A stretch of 34,736 nt of DNA from Syntrophaceae bacterium (GCA_003142295.1 PLLV01000235.1:33856-68591), one strand, 5' to 3'. Positions 17,035 to 26,981 are shown, counted from the stretch's first letter. The notes: generated from the sequence alone by a model not told the origin. Made by a program: numbers and translations.

Positions 17035-18597
17035 ATGAAGAAGACAGAGAAACACCGCAAAGCAAAGTGTGTCGCCATATTCGGAACAGGTTCGGATGTA
17101 GGGAAAAGCGTCGTGGTAGCAGCCCTCTGCCGTATTTTCAACGATCTTGGCATTCATGTCGCGCCATTTAAAGCCCAGAATATGTCCAACAATTCCTACG
17201 TCACGCCCGAGGGCGGAGAGATGGGGCGGGCTCAGATTGTTCAGGCGGAGGCAGCGCGGATAGCCCCACACGTGGATATGAATCCGGTCCTTCTCAAACC
17301 ATCAACAGACACAGGTGCCCAGGTTGTCCTTTACGGACAACCCCTGGGAAACAGAGAAGCAAAGGAATACTTTTCCGACACAAACTACCTTTATGAAAAG
17401 GCCTTGGCCAGTTTAGAACGCCTCAGGACTTTGTACGCCCTTATCTTCATGGAAGGCGCCGGCTCCTGCGCCGAGGTCAACTTGCGATCCCGTGATTTTG
17501 TGAATTTCCGCATGGCACATGCCGCCAATGCACCGGTTATTCTGGTCGCCGACATAGACAGGGGAGGTGTCTTCGCCCAGCTTATCGGCACACTAAACGT
17601 GATCCCCAGAGAGGACAGACAGCGGGTGGCGGGTATCATCATCAACCGCTTCCGCGGCGACCCGGATCTTTTCAGAACAGGCATTGAATTTATCGAAGGC
17701 GAAACCGGTCTTCCCGTCCTGGGACTCGTTCCATACTTTCATCACATTCAGATAGACTCTGAAGACGGCCTGCCGCTTGATTTCCTGATTGACCCGCCAT
17801 TCGGTCCCGAACCGGGAAAAGTGAACATTGGTGTCATTCGGTTGCCGCATATCTCCAATTTTACTGACTTCAATCCTTTCGAGCGTGACGCATTCATTAG
17901 TCTCCACTACCTTGCTCGACCCCGGACTCTGTATGGATACGACGCGATCTTTATCCCTGGTACGAAAAACAGCCGTTTTGACATGGAATGGCTCAGGCAT
18001 ACAGGCTGGGCAACTCACCTCGCAGAATTCGTCCATGACGGCGGCCAACTCGGCGGCATATGCGGCGGCTACCAGTTGCTTGGGAAGCTGATCCGTGATC
18101 CTTACGGTATTGAAGGGACACCGGGAGAGACATATTGTCTTGGTTTTCTGGATGTCGAGACAACCCTGCAGAGCGAAAAAATACTGTCCCGTTCCAAAGG
18201 CATCTGGGAACGCAGTGGAGAGAATGTGGAAGGTTACGAGATACATATGGGCATCACAGAACGTGGCCCCGGCGCATTGCCAGTGATACGGGTTCTGTCG
18301 CAAAACGGAAGACCCGCCAACAGTTTTGATGGGGCTGCAACGCCAGATGGCAGGGTATGGGGCACTTATTTTCATGGATTGTTTGATGTGCCCGGCTTCA
18401 GGCACGCCTTTCTGAAAACGATCTCGGCCAATTATAAACCCGGTGAAAACGATCGCGACACCGGTCATGTATCAAATTTTAAAGATCACCAGTATGACCT
18501 TCTGGCCGAACACTTCCGAGCGCATTTAGATATGGAGAAATTGTTTAAGATCGTAGGTTTTGATAAAGAGACCTGCAAACTGATAAGAACCTTCTGA
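17035..18597 (+). CDS. cobQ: cobyric acid synthase
   Basis: CVAIFGTGSDVGKSVVVAALCRIFNDLGIHVAPFKAQNMSNNSYVTPEGGEMGRAQ; glutamine amidotransferase motif LGGICGGYQLLGK. Confidence 0.95.
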   Translation: MKKTEKHRKAKCVAIFGTGSDVGKSVVVAALCRIFNDLGIHVAPFKAQNMSNNSYVTPEGGEMGRAQIVQAEAARIAPHVDMNPVLLKPSTDTGAQVVLYGQPLGNREAKEYFSDTNYLYEKALASLERLRTLYALIFMEGAGSCAEVNLRSRDFVNFRMAHAANAPVILVADIDRGGVFAQLIGTLNVIPREDRQRVAGIIINRFRGDPDLFRTGIEFIEGETGLPVLGLVPYFHHIQIDSEDGLPLDFLIDPPFGPEPGKVNIGVIRLPHISNFTDFNPFERDAFISLHYLARPRTLYGYDAIFIPGTKNSRFDMEWLRHTGWATHLAEFVHDGGQLGGICGGYQLLGKLIRDPYGIEGTPGETYCLGFLDVETTLQSEKILSRSKGIWERSGENVEGYEIHMGITERGPGALPVIRVLSQNGRPANSFDGAATPDGRVWGTYFHGLFDVPGFRHAFLKTISANYKPGENDRDTGHVSNFKDHQYDLLAEHFRAHLDMEKLFKIVGFDKETCKLIRTF

Positions 18598-18598
18598 A

Positions 18599-18656
18599 GC
18601 ATCCCCCCTTGTCCATCCTGGCGGACGATCTGTCTGGATCAGGGCATGGGGGGGTG
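18599..18656. repeat. 58-bp palindromic repeat, copy A (convergent cobQ/typA intergenic; probable bidirectional terminator)
   Basis: GCATCCCCCCTTGTCC...GGGCATGGGGGGGTG; homologous to 20518-20575. Confidence 0.85.
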
Positions 18657-18670
18657 AGTCATTTCGGCGT

Positions 18671-20494
18671 TTACGGATTATTGTCTTCCCTGCGCTTCGA
18701 TCCCCGTTTATTGGGATCAAGCTCCATCTTCCGCAGGCGTATGTGTTGCGGGGTTATTTCCACAAGTTCATCCTCAGCGATAAATTCAATGGACTGATCC
18801 AGGGAAAGCGGTCGCGGCGGCCTTAAGGTCACGGTCGCTTCCGCCGTCGAACTCCTGATATTTGTGAGTTTCTTTTCCTTGGTAATATTCACGGGCATGT
18901 CACCGGTGCGATTGCGCTCGCCAATAATCATCCCGCCGTAAACCTCGGTTCCCACCTCAACGAGGAGTTCACCGCGGTCCACCATGGCCAGGCTGGCATA
19001 GTTAGTTACCCTGCCGTTTCTATCGGCCAGAAGAGCGCCGCTTGCCCGCTGCGGGATCGGCCCGAACCACGGTTGATAGTCTTCAAAGAGCGTATTCATC
19101 ACACCCGCCCCCTTGGTATCAGTCAAAAAATGGCTGCGAAAACCGATCAGGCCGCGGCAGGGAACAAGAAACTCCATATTGACCCGGCCGCTTCCCTTAT
19201 TAATCAGGTGGACCATGCGTCCTTTTCTCACCGAAAGTTTTTCCGTCACAATGCCGACGAACGCTTCGGGGATATCGAGAAAAACACGCTCCACAGGCTC
19301 CAGGGTTTTGCCATTTTCTTTTTTCGTGATAACGTTTGGTTTCGATACCATGAGCTCATAGCCTTCCCGGCGCATGGTCTCGATCAGCACGGCCATCTGC
19401 AGCTCTCCCCGCCCACAGACCTCGAAGGCGTCCTTACGTTCCAATGGTTTGAGTTTCAGCGCTACGTTCCGGAAACTCTCCTTTTCCAAACGTTCAAGAA
19501 GATGACGCGACGTCAGATACTTTCCTTCCCTGCCGGCAAAGGGACTGTTGTTCACGTAAAAGATCATGGAGACGGTCGGCGCGTCGATAAGTATCCGGGG
19601 GAGCGGCATGGGATTGTCCTGCGATGTAATCGTATCGCCGATACTGATAGCCTCGACGCCGGTAACAGCGACGATGTCACCGGCCTCTACGACATCCACC
19701 TGCTTTTTCTTCAAACCGTAAAACGTATAAAGGGCGGAAAACCTGACACCTGGTGTGATCGCATTTTCTCCGCAAAGGGCATATGTCTGATTCATCGCGA
19801 GCCTTCCGTTGATCAACCGCCCTATGCCAATCTGCCCCACATAGGGATCATAATCGAGATTCGTAACCAGGAACTGGGTAACCTGTTCGTCATCGGCAGC
19901 AGGACCGGGTATTGTGGAACAGATGGCGTCAAACAGGGGTTTCAGGTCTTCCGATTGATCTCCCGGCTTCTGATGGGCAATGCCCCGTTTTGCGTTGGTA
20001 TAAAGGATGGGAAACTCGATCTGCCGCTCGTTCGCATTGAGATCGATAAAAAGGTCGTAAACCTCATTAATGACCTCCTCGATCCGGGCGTCACCGCGGT
20101 CGATCTTGTTGATGACGACCACAATGGGCAGTTTTTTTGCGAGGGCTTTTTTAACGACGAATCGTGTCTGCGGAAGCGGTCCCTCACTGGCATCGACCAG
20201 CAGAATGGCCCCATCGACCATATTCAGGCTGCGTTCAACCTCACCGCCGAAATCCGCATGACCGGGTGTATCGACGATATTGATCTTGATATTGTCGTAC
20301 CATATGGCCGTATTCTTCGCCATGATGGTAATCCCCCGCTCCCTTTCGAGATCCATGGAGTCCATAACCCGCTCTGCGATCTCCTGATTCTCCCGGAAGG
20401 TGCCAGTTTGCTTGAGCATGGCATCGATGAGGGTCGTTTTACCGTGATCAACGTGGGCGATGATAACAATATTTCTTATGTTCTGCTTTCGCAA
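18671..20494 (-). CDS. typA: ribosome-associated GTPase TypA/BipA
   Basis: NIRNIVIIAHVDHGKTTLIDAMLKQTG, MDLERERGITI, DTPGHADFGGEVERSL. Start assigned to TTG 20494 (AGGGAG upstream). The ATG at 20521 lies inside palindrome copy B. Confidence 0.95.
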   Translation of the reverse strand: MRKQNIRNIVIIAHVDHGKTTLIDAMLKQTGTFRENQEIAERVMDSMDLERERGITIMAKNTAIWYDNIKINIVDTPGHADFGGEVERSLNMVDGAILLVDASEGPLPQTRFVVKKALAKKLPIVVVINKIDRGDARIEEVINEVYDLFIDLNANERQIEFPILYTNAKRGIAHQKPGDQSEDLKPLFDAICSTIPGPAADDEQVTQFLVTNLDYDPYVGQIGIGRLINGRLAMNQTYALCGENAITPGVRFSALYTFYGLKKKQVDVVEAGDIVAVTGVEAISIGDTITSQDNPMPLPRILIDAPTVSMIFYVNNSPFAGREGKYLTSRHLLERLEKESFRNVALKLKPLERKDAFEVCGRGELQMAVLIETMRREGYELMVSKPNVITKKENGKTLEPVERVFLDIPEAFVGIVTEKLSVRKGRMVHLINKGSGRVNMEFLVPCRGLIGFRSHFLTDTKGAGVMNTLFEDYQPWFGPIPQRASGALLADRNGRVTNYASLAMVDRGELLVEVGTEVYGGMIIGERNRTGDMPVNITKEKKLTNIRSSTAEATVTLRPPRPLSLDQSIEFIAEDELVEITPQHIRLRKMELDPNKRGSKRREDNNP

Positions 20495-20517
20495 GTGTGT
20501 TGCCGCTCCCTTAAAAG

Positions 20518-20575
20518 GCATCCCCCCTTGTCCATATCGACGGATGATCAGTTTGGATCAGGGCAAGGGGGGATG
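20518..20575. repeat. 58-bp palindromic repeat, copy B
   Basis: GCATCCCCCCTTGTCC...GGGCAAGGGGGGATG; 12 perfect bp plus wobble and 2 bp stem. Confidence 0.88.
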
Positions 20576-20602
20576 ATAATAACGTATTCTTTATGTATAT
20601 GT

Positions 20603-22786
20603 TCAGCTGTTCATTTCGGTAATTTTCGTTTGTGTTTCTTTATTGAGGAACTCCCATAACCCGACCTGTTTCAGGGTCTCCACTTTCGGCACCCCGTTCG
20701 CATTCCAGCCCCGCTCGCGATAGTACGTCTGTATCAATTTTTGCAGTTGTTCTTTCCTGAAGTTCATCAGGATTTCCCTTTTATCTTTCGTATGCATCTC
20801 CTCTGCGTCTTCGAGAGGCTTCCCCAATATTTTGCTCACTTCCGCATCGTGGAAATCCTTCTCGGCATCATAGAGATCATCATCTGTAGGCCCTATTGCC
20901 CGGTCAGGCACCCAGTCATGCTCGCCCGTTCCTTCACCGAAGATCATGGCATTCATGACCCTCTGCAGATTTATGTCCCTATCTGTCCGCTCGTAGATCT
21001 TCTCCCATGTGAGGTTCGCACCCAGCATGCCGTTATAGAACTCCGCATACAGCTCCTGGGAGGCAGGGTTTATGTATATATCGGTGTTCTTCATTTTTTC
21101 CGAATCCGGATTGAAGACATCCACCCAGGGAAGTTTGCAGAGACCCAGGTTGTCATTACCGAGACGAACCCTCGGATAGGTTATAAGGGCGTTAGCTTTG
21201 TCTTTGAAAGAAGGAAAAGCACCGAGGAGGTCTGCTTTAATCAGCCATGCCGCGGCGTGATGCGCCCCTATATCACTGGCTGCCGCATATGACGCCTGCA
21301 TGCACAGAGACCTGTGCGTCCTGTAAAGAGAAAATGGAAGGCCCTTCACCTGCATGGCAAATTTCATGAGTTCCTTCTTGGGATTTTCGCGGCCCGTTCT
21401 TTTAACATACCTGCGGGACACCCAGTCCAGCAAGCTAATCATTCCTTTTCCCGCTTCCCTGGCGCACTCCGTCTCGCCGCTGCTAATCTGGTGCAGGAAA
21501 CCGAGTACCGCTTTTTCATTTCCCCATGTGAGTTCCAGACCGCCCGTATCGTCCTTCGTGAGATAACCCCTCTGGAAGCACTCCATCAAAAAGGCAATAA
21601 TAACGGCGGCAGTTATGGTATCGATACCGAAGTTATCGCAATGCCAGTTGGCTTCCATGATGGCTTCAGCATTCCATATGCTTAAATTCGATCCGAAACC
21701 GCACGCTGTCTCATACTCAGGCCCATCGACCCAGACCTTCCTGCCTTTTTGACCACCGACCGATATGGTAACACAGCCGCCCTTGGTGCACCGCAAAGAG
21801 CAGCCGGGGTAACACCCGTCCATCCCTCTATGATCGAAGAGGTTTTCCGCGTAAAATTTACCGCTGATCTGTTCCGCTCTGGGATCGGAACCATACTGGT
21901 AGTTCTTGACCGGCAGAGACCTGTAATTTTCTTTATTCATGAAACTGATTAGCCCTGCACTTCCCTTACGGTACATTTTAAGTGATACCGGATCAACCTC
22001 CCTCACAACCTTGGAAAGCTTCGAGCCCGCCTTTTTCGCCTTCTCCCAGTCTGCTGCACCATACGGATTTTCGCCACGCGGATATTCCGCCATGACGATG
22101 ACGGACCGTATTTTTTTATCGACCATCACCGAGCCAAGGCCGGTTCTTCCTGCCTGTTTCGTCCTGAAAAACCCCTTCTGGCCGTTAGTCGTTTTCGTAG
22201 GGTCATAATAATGGCTGTTGATACATCCATATGTCGTACTGGCCGCACCTACACCGGTTGTAACAAAGGCCATGTTCTTTTTTTCATAGCCTTCCTGTGT
22301 GAATTTATCGGCAATGAATTTCTCCAGCTCAAAGACGTGTTCTATCTTCGGCGCTTCAATTATCCTTACCTCATTCTTAAACCCATCGATGACAATAAAA
22401 ACGTCTTTTTCCGATTTACCCGTGATCTCAATTACGTCAAACCCGGCGAATTTCATGTTGGCCCCGAAATGTCCGCCAAAATTCGATACCCCCGGGATTC
22501 CCGTGTGAGGAGACAGAGAGAGCGCCATGCATTTGCTTGTACCGGGGAAATTGGGAACACCCGCCAGCGGCCCTGGGGAAAAAATTAATGGATTCTCCGG
22601 AGCGTAGGGGCTCGTATTCGGGGTTATTCGCCTGTAGAGTAGATATAAGCCCAAGGCTCTCCCCCCGACGAAGTAATCCCTCGCACGTGAATCAAGGCCT
22701 TTCGCGTCTATCGCACCAGTATGAAGATCGATAGTGAGAATCTTATTGGCGTATCCACGCGTCAGATTTGATTTGGCGTATTTCAT
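20603..22786 (-). CDS. aldehyde:ferredoxin oxidoreductase (AOR) family tungsten enzyme
   Basis: 727 aa; ANKILTIDLHTGAIDAKGLD...FVGGRALGLYLLYRRI, NPLIFSPGPLAGVPNFPGTSKC, NFGGHFGANMKFAGFDVIEITG, MDGCYPGCSLRCTKGG. SD AAGGAG. Confidence 0.9.
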   Translation of the reverse strand: MKYAKSNLTRGYANKILTIDLHTGAIDAKGLDSRARDYFVGGRALGLYLLYRRITPNTSPYAPENPLIFSPGPLAGVPNFPGTSKCMALSLSPHTGIPGVSNFGGHFGANMKFAGFDVIEITGKSEKDVFIVIDGFKNEVRIIEAPKIEHVFELEKFIADKFTQEGYEKKNMAFVTTGVGAASTTYGCINSHYYDPTKTTNGQKGFFRTKQAGRTGLGSVMVDKKIRSVIVMAEYPRGENPYGAADWEKAKKAGSKLSKVVREVDPVSLKMYRKGSAGLISFMNKENYRSLPVKNYQYGSDPRAEQISGKFYAENLFDHRGMDGCYPGCSLRCTKGGCVTISVGGQKGRKVWVDGPEYETACGFGSNLSIWNAEAIMEANWHCDNFGIDTITAAVIIAFLMECFQRGYLTKDDTGGLELTWGNEKAVLGFLHQISSGETECAREAGKGMISLLDWVSRRYVKRTGRENPKKELMKFAMQVKGLPFSLYRTHRSLCMQASYAAASDIGAHHAAAWLIKADLLGAFPSFKDKANALITYPRVRLGNDNLGLCKLPWVDVFNPDSEKMKNTDIYINPASQELYAEFYNGMLGANLTWEKIYERTDRDINLQRVMNAMIFGEGTGEHDWVPDRAIGPTDDDLYDAEKDFHDAEVSKILGKPLEDAEEMHTKDKREILMNFRKEQLQKLIQTYYRERGWNANGVPKVETLKQVGLWEFLNKETQTKITEMNS

Positions 22787-23016
22787 TTAGTTCTCCTTAC
22801 CGGGGGATTCTGCCTCTGCTGCCGTTTAAGTCACATCTACTCCCAGCGCAGAACAGGAGCCCGTTTTTTAGAAGGCGCACTATAAGCCAAAGCAATTTGC
22901 CTTGTCAATTGGAAAAGTGAATTAGCTTGACATTCTCGGCAATTCGTGGTTGAGCCTCCCTTCAGTTAATAGTTGTTTTAAGATAGGGAGCAACTCACAC
23001 GCAGGGAAGCATTGAA

Positions 23017-23904
23017 ATGAATAACCAATGGGTCTGGATCGATACACAGGTAAGAATGGATGAGGCAAAAGAAGATATCGGCAATGCATCCATTATCTGT
23101 GTTGATACAGAGTATGATTCCTTCAGGTATTTTCGCGAAGTCCTCTGTTTAATTCAGATAGATGCGGGTGGAAGGACTTACCTCTTCGACCCTCTGGGCA
23201 GCCTTGATTTTTTCTTCTTAGGAAAGATTTTCACAGATCTTGCAATCCTCAAAATCATGCACGCCGGTGATAATGATATCCGGCTTCTAAAAAGGGACTA
23301 CGGTTTCGAATTCGAGAATATTTTTGACACACATCAGGCTGCATCCATCCTCGGTTGTCACAATCTTTCTCTCTCGACATTGATAAGCCAGTATCTCGGC
23401 ATGGAACTCAAGAAAGATAAGAAAATGCAGCGTTCCAAGTGGGAAACCCGCCCCCTGACGGAAGAACAGATACACTATGCCGTAGAGGACACAGCGCACC
23501 TCACGGCCCTGTATCGGAGGCTTGAGTCTGAGATCCAGTTGAAGGGTCTCAAGAGAAAAGCGGCAAGGGCTTTTGACAAGATCGCCGCTGTAACGTGGAG
23601 CGAAAAATTATTCAATCCTCAGGCATGCAAAGGTATCAAGGGGTACGACTCCCTTTCAGCGCACCAGAAGCATTATTTGCTGAACCTCTACCGCTGGCGC
23701 TTCCAGAAGGCAAAGAAGACAAACATGGCACGCTTCAGGATATTGCCCGATCAGGCCCTGCTTGACTTAGCAAGATCCGAGGCATCCTCCATGGAAATGC
23801 TGAGGAAGACAGAGATACTTTCTCCTGAAAAGATAAGACTCTATGGACGGGAAATTATCGAGACCATTAGCGGCGGCAGAGGGTCGGAACAGAACCTCCA
23901 ATAA
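23017..23904 (+). CDS. rnd: ribonuclease D-like 3'-5' exonuclease with HRDC-like C-terminus
   Basis: DEDD motifs ICVDTEYDSF, IMHAGDNDIRLL, YAVEDTAHL; DTHQAASILG. Confidence 0.88.
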   Translation: MNNQWVWIDTQVRMDEAKEDIGNASIICVDTEYDSFRYFREVLCLIQIDAGGRTYLFDPLGSLDFFFLGKIFTDLAILKIMHAGDNDIRLLKRDYGFEFENIFDTHQAASILGCHNLSLSTLISQYLGMELKKDKKMQRSKWETRPLTEEQIHYAVEDTAHLTALYRRLESEIQLKGLKRKAARAFDKIAAVTWSEKLFNPQACKGIKGYDSLSAHQKHYLLNLYRWRFQKAKKTNMARFRILPDQALLDLARSEASSMEMLRKTEILSPEKIRLYGREIIETISGGRGSEQNLQ

Positions 23905-23993
23905 AACAGCGCTCTACATTTGGATTAAATTTGTTTTCAGGCGACGCATAGCAATAACTACAGGCAGATTGATTAAACTGCAATATTTCGTCT

Positions 23994-25697
23994 TCACCTT
24001 TTAAATCCCTCGCGCGCCAGATAATCCTGTGCCGCTTTGAGTCCCAGCCATGCTGCGGATATCATGTCCTGGAGGGATTCATCAAAGGCCCATAGTTCCT
24101 CGTACGCCCGTGCACGGATGTAGTAAGCCATGGCCTCCTTCCGATTAATGGCGATGGCCATGCTGCAATACTCGACGGTCTGAGAAAAATTTCCCAGTTT
24201 CCCATAGGCTATACCCCTGTAGAGATAGGGCTTCGTATCTTTCGGGGCCAGTTTCATGACCTTGTTGAAATCCTCGATTGCCCTTTCATACTCGCCCAAT
24301 TCCCAGAAGGCTATCCCACGGTAGAGGTAGCCCGTAGCATCAGCGGGTTTCATCTCCTTTATTTTTCTGAATTCGCGAATGGCCCTCGCATAGTTTTCTC
24401 CGTCTCCGTAAAACTTCGTGAGGGAACCGTAGTCCAGGATTTGACTCGGGTTAATCTCTAAGGCCTTCTGGTAATCGCTTAACGCTTTTTTATGATTACC
24501 CAGACGACCGTAAGCAATAGACCGGAGCAGATATACCCTTTCATCCCGTGGATTCATTTCCAGAACGACGTCATAGTCCTTGATTGCATTATCATAGCGG
24601 CCGGCAGCCCAGTCAGCCACGCCTCGACCATAATAGGCGCTCACCTGTTTCGGATTACGTGTGATGAGGCTGTCATAGTACTCTTTGGGCGTATCTCTCT
24701 TTCCCAGTTTCTGGTAAGCCTGGTCAAGGCTTGCTTTTGCTTGCGGATGTTTCTCATTCTTTTCGACAGCACGGTGATAATCATTAATGGCAAGGAGAAG
24801 GTTGCCGGTTTTCTCATAGATCCTTCCCCGTTGATAGTAGGCCTCGGAAGATCCGGCGTTGATTTCAACAGCCCTTGTGCAATCCTCCAGTGCCTTATCG
24901 ATATCTCCCATTTTCTCCTCAAGAGCGGCGCGTTTGAGGTACAGGGACTCTTCCCGGGGGCTCAGTTCTATGAGCCTGTCCAAATCCCCTTTGGCTTTTT
25001 GGTATTCGCCTATTTTCTCAAGGATCCTTTCCCGGCAAAAGTAGAAGAACTTTTCTTCTTTCTGAAGTTCGATGGCCTTCGTGAAGGCCTCTGCTGCTTC
25101 CCGGTCCTTGTCCGAGATGAGGAGCCTGTATCCCTCGAGGCATAAGTTCCAGGCAATGAGATCATCAACAGCGCGGCGATATTGCTGTTCCCCCGATGCA
25201 TCCCCGCCTTTGGAAGAGAGTTTCTTTCGCAGACCGTCAATCTTGATAAGCGCCGCTTCCAGCTCTCTTCCGATCTCCACCAAGTCCTTGCTCCTTTGGG
25301 AATCCTTCCGGAGCGAATTCAAAGCCTTCACAAGGGCCGGGGGGTCAGTCGCTGTTTTTGCACTGAAGGAAAAAGATTTTCCATCCTTACTTTCTGAAAC
25401 CGTCTCCACCGGGACCAGCGCTGATACCATAGATCGGATCTCTTTTTGGCCAAGGAGAAACAGCCTTGCCTCTGTATGTTCCAGGAGATAATTCCCGAGT
25501 TCACTGTAGAGAAGCCCTTCTGCCTGTGCACGGCCAATGGCCTTCGCGCATGCCTCGTTGTCCAGTTCACTCGCCCGATAGGTGTATTTCTTTTCAAAGG
25601 TCTTTGCTTCAGCGAAGACAGGGCTCATGATGAACTGGAGCAGCAGTATCATGATTAAAACGGAACACTTGATATTAATCGGAGTCTTCCAGTTCAT
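23994..25697 (-). CDS. secreted TPR-repeat protein
   Basis: Signal peptide, then many TPR units, e.g. YYGRGVADWAAGRYDNAIKDYDVVLEMNPRD, YLLRSIAYGRLGNHKKALSDYQKALEINP. Confidence 0.9.
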   Translation of the reverse strand: MNWKTPINIKCSVLIMILLLQFIMSPVFAEAKTFEKKYTYRASELDNEACAKAIGRAQAEGLLYSELGNYLLEHTEARLFLLGQKEIRSMVSALVPVETVSESKDGKSFSFSAKTATDPPALVKALNSLRKDSQRSKDLVEIGRELEAALIKIDGLRKKLSSKGGDASGEQQYRRAVDDLIAWNLCLEGYRLLISDKDREAAEAFTKAIELQKEEKFFYFCRERILEKIGEYQKAKGDLDRLIELSPREESLYLKRAALEEKMGDIDKALEDCTRAVEINAGSSEAYYQRGRIYEKTGNLLLAINDYHRAVEKNEKHPQAKASLDQAYQKLGKRDTPKEYYDSLITRNPKQVSAYYGRGVADWAAGRYDNAIKDYDVVLEMNPRDERVYLLRSIAYGRLGNHKKALSDYQKALEINPSQILDYGSLTKFYGDGENYARAIREFRKIKEMKPADATGYLYRGIAFWELGEYERAIEDFNKVMKLAPKDTKPYLYRGIAYGKLGNFSQTVEYCSMAIAINRKEAMAYYIRARAYEELWAFDESLQDMISAAWLGLKAAQDYLAREGFKR

Positions 25698-25939
25698 TAA
25701 TTCAGCCTCTCAAGGTCGGTCAACGATTATCCTCCAGAACCTCTATGGATGGCGATTGTGGAAAGGTGAATTTCTATTTTCCCTTCATTTTCTTTGTTTC
25801 TTGCGTCTCCCTGAATGTGAGGGCCAAATTAAGCTGCTTGATTGCTCTCTGGCAGTCTAATATGGCCGCAGCCTTGTGGCCGCCATGATTTAGGAAGTGT
25901 TCGACAGTCGGCAGGACTTTTATTCTGCTTTGCGGAATA

Positions 25940-26320
25940 TCAGGAGTCAACTTTGTAAATGTTTTTTTCTACGAGCAGCTCTGTCGCCCTTTTGAGCCTC
26001 AAGGAGAGTGTTCGTAAAATTACCTGAAAATATTGTGACAGCTTGTTGTATTCTGTGTCTAAGAAAGCGCGATCGATGAGCCCGACCGTTGTTTCTCCCA
26101 CTGCCCGTGCTGTGGCAGTTCTGGGAATACGGGCTAGAAAAGCTATTTCTCCGAAGACATCCCCGGATTGTAAGACCACGATGACGGCCCTTCCTCCTTT
26201 AACTGCCTTGGACAGTTCCACAGCACCGGATTCTATCGCATATATCCAATCACCATGACTCCCTTCCTCAAAAATAATCTGGCCATCCTGATAGGTTTCG
26301 TATGTTGCGATGGGTATCAT
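25940..26320 (-). CDS. cyclic nucleotide-binding domain protein
   Basis: YQDGQIIFEEGSHGDWIYAIESGAVELSK...VLQSGDVFGEIAFLARIPRTATARAVGETTVGLIDRAFL; SD AAGGAG. Confidence 0.88.
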   Translation of the reverse strand: MIPIATYETYQDGQIIFEEGSHGDWIYAIESGAVELSKAVKGGRAVIVVLQSGDVFGEIAFLARIPRTATARAVGETTVGLIDRAFLDTEYNKLSQYFQVILRTLSLRLKRATELLVEKNIYKVDS

Positions 26321-26448
26321 TTTTACATACTCCTTGAAAGTTTCCTCGATTTAACTGTTTTATCGTTTATAAGAAATAATGGTTGAGAAGGTTTATTTGT
26401 GCAAGCTTGCCTTCCTGTATACCTTCAGGAAGACGCCGTTGACTTCTT

Positions 26449-26581
26449 GAGACTTTTGCAAAACTGCATAAAACCAGCAATTTTGTCATTCCGGCGAAAG
26501 CCGGAATCCAGTATTATCAAGTATTTCCTAGATTCCGGGTCAAGCTCGGAATGACGAATAGAGGAGTTATGCAAAGGTCTC
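26449..26581. mobile_element. MITE-like non-autonomous element, 133 bp
   Basis: Terminal inverted repeats GAGACTTTTGCA / (rc) GAGACCTTTGCA; internal GTCATTCCGGCGAAAGCCGGAATCCAG opposite an inverted GTCATTCCGAGCTTGACCCGGAATCTAG; flanked by TTCTT on both sides (26444-26448, 26582-26586). Confidence 0.8.
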
Positions 26582-26600
26582 TTCTTATCTTTCACTGACT

Positions 26601-26981
26601 CTAATGGTCAGGTTTCGCCGGAAGCTCTTTTTCATCGCCTATGCCAGGAAAGCTTCTTTTTCCTATTTTATAGGCGTCTGCCACAGAAAAGAGCCAACAG
26701 CATAAAACAAATAATAAGATAAGCCTAAGATAAATCCCACTATGTGCGGAATCAATACTGGCGAGATTAGAGATTGTCTCCATGTCAGCGATTCCGCCTC
26801 CACTCTGAATTGCCTTAAGACTTTCCAGGGCGCTGACAGTCACTGTTCCGATAATTATGCCGAGCGCCAATAGTACAAGTATCAGAATTGTGAGACCCCG
26901 CTTGTACCTCTTAAGATAAATCTGACCCAAGCCGGGAAACACAAAGCCTGATAATAAGGCGGCCTTAATAGCAGTTTTCAT
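26601..26981 (-). CDS. small membrane protein of unknown function
   Basis: 126 aa; hydrophobic N-terminus LLSGFVFPGLGQIYLKRYKRGLTILILVLLALGIIIG plus a second TM cluster. Confidence 0.75.
   Translation of the reverse strand: MKTAIKAALLSGFVFPGLGQIYLKRYKRGLTILILVLLALGIIIGTVTVSALESLKAIQSGGGIADMETISNLASIDSAHSGIYLRLILLFVLCCWLFSVADAYKIGKRSFPGIGDEKELPAKPDH

Noticed and set aside
17593-18468. 291-aa minus-strand ORF opposite cobQ
   Set aside because: Antisense shadow of cobQ with no family features.
19073-20659. 528-aa plus-strand ORF opposite typA
   Set aside because: Antisense shadow of the highly conserved typA; length comes from codon bias.
23994-25697. Internal repetition in the TPR gene considered as a possible DNA repeat array or CRISPR-like pattern
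   Set aside because: Repetition is at the protein (TPR) level; DNA copies are divergent and fully explained by the CDS.
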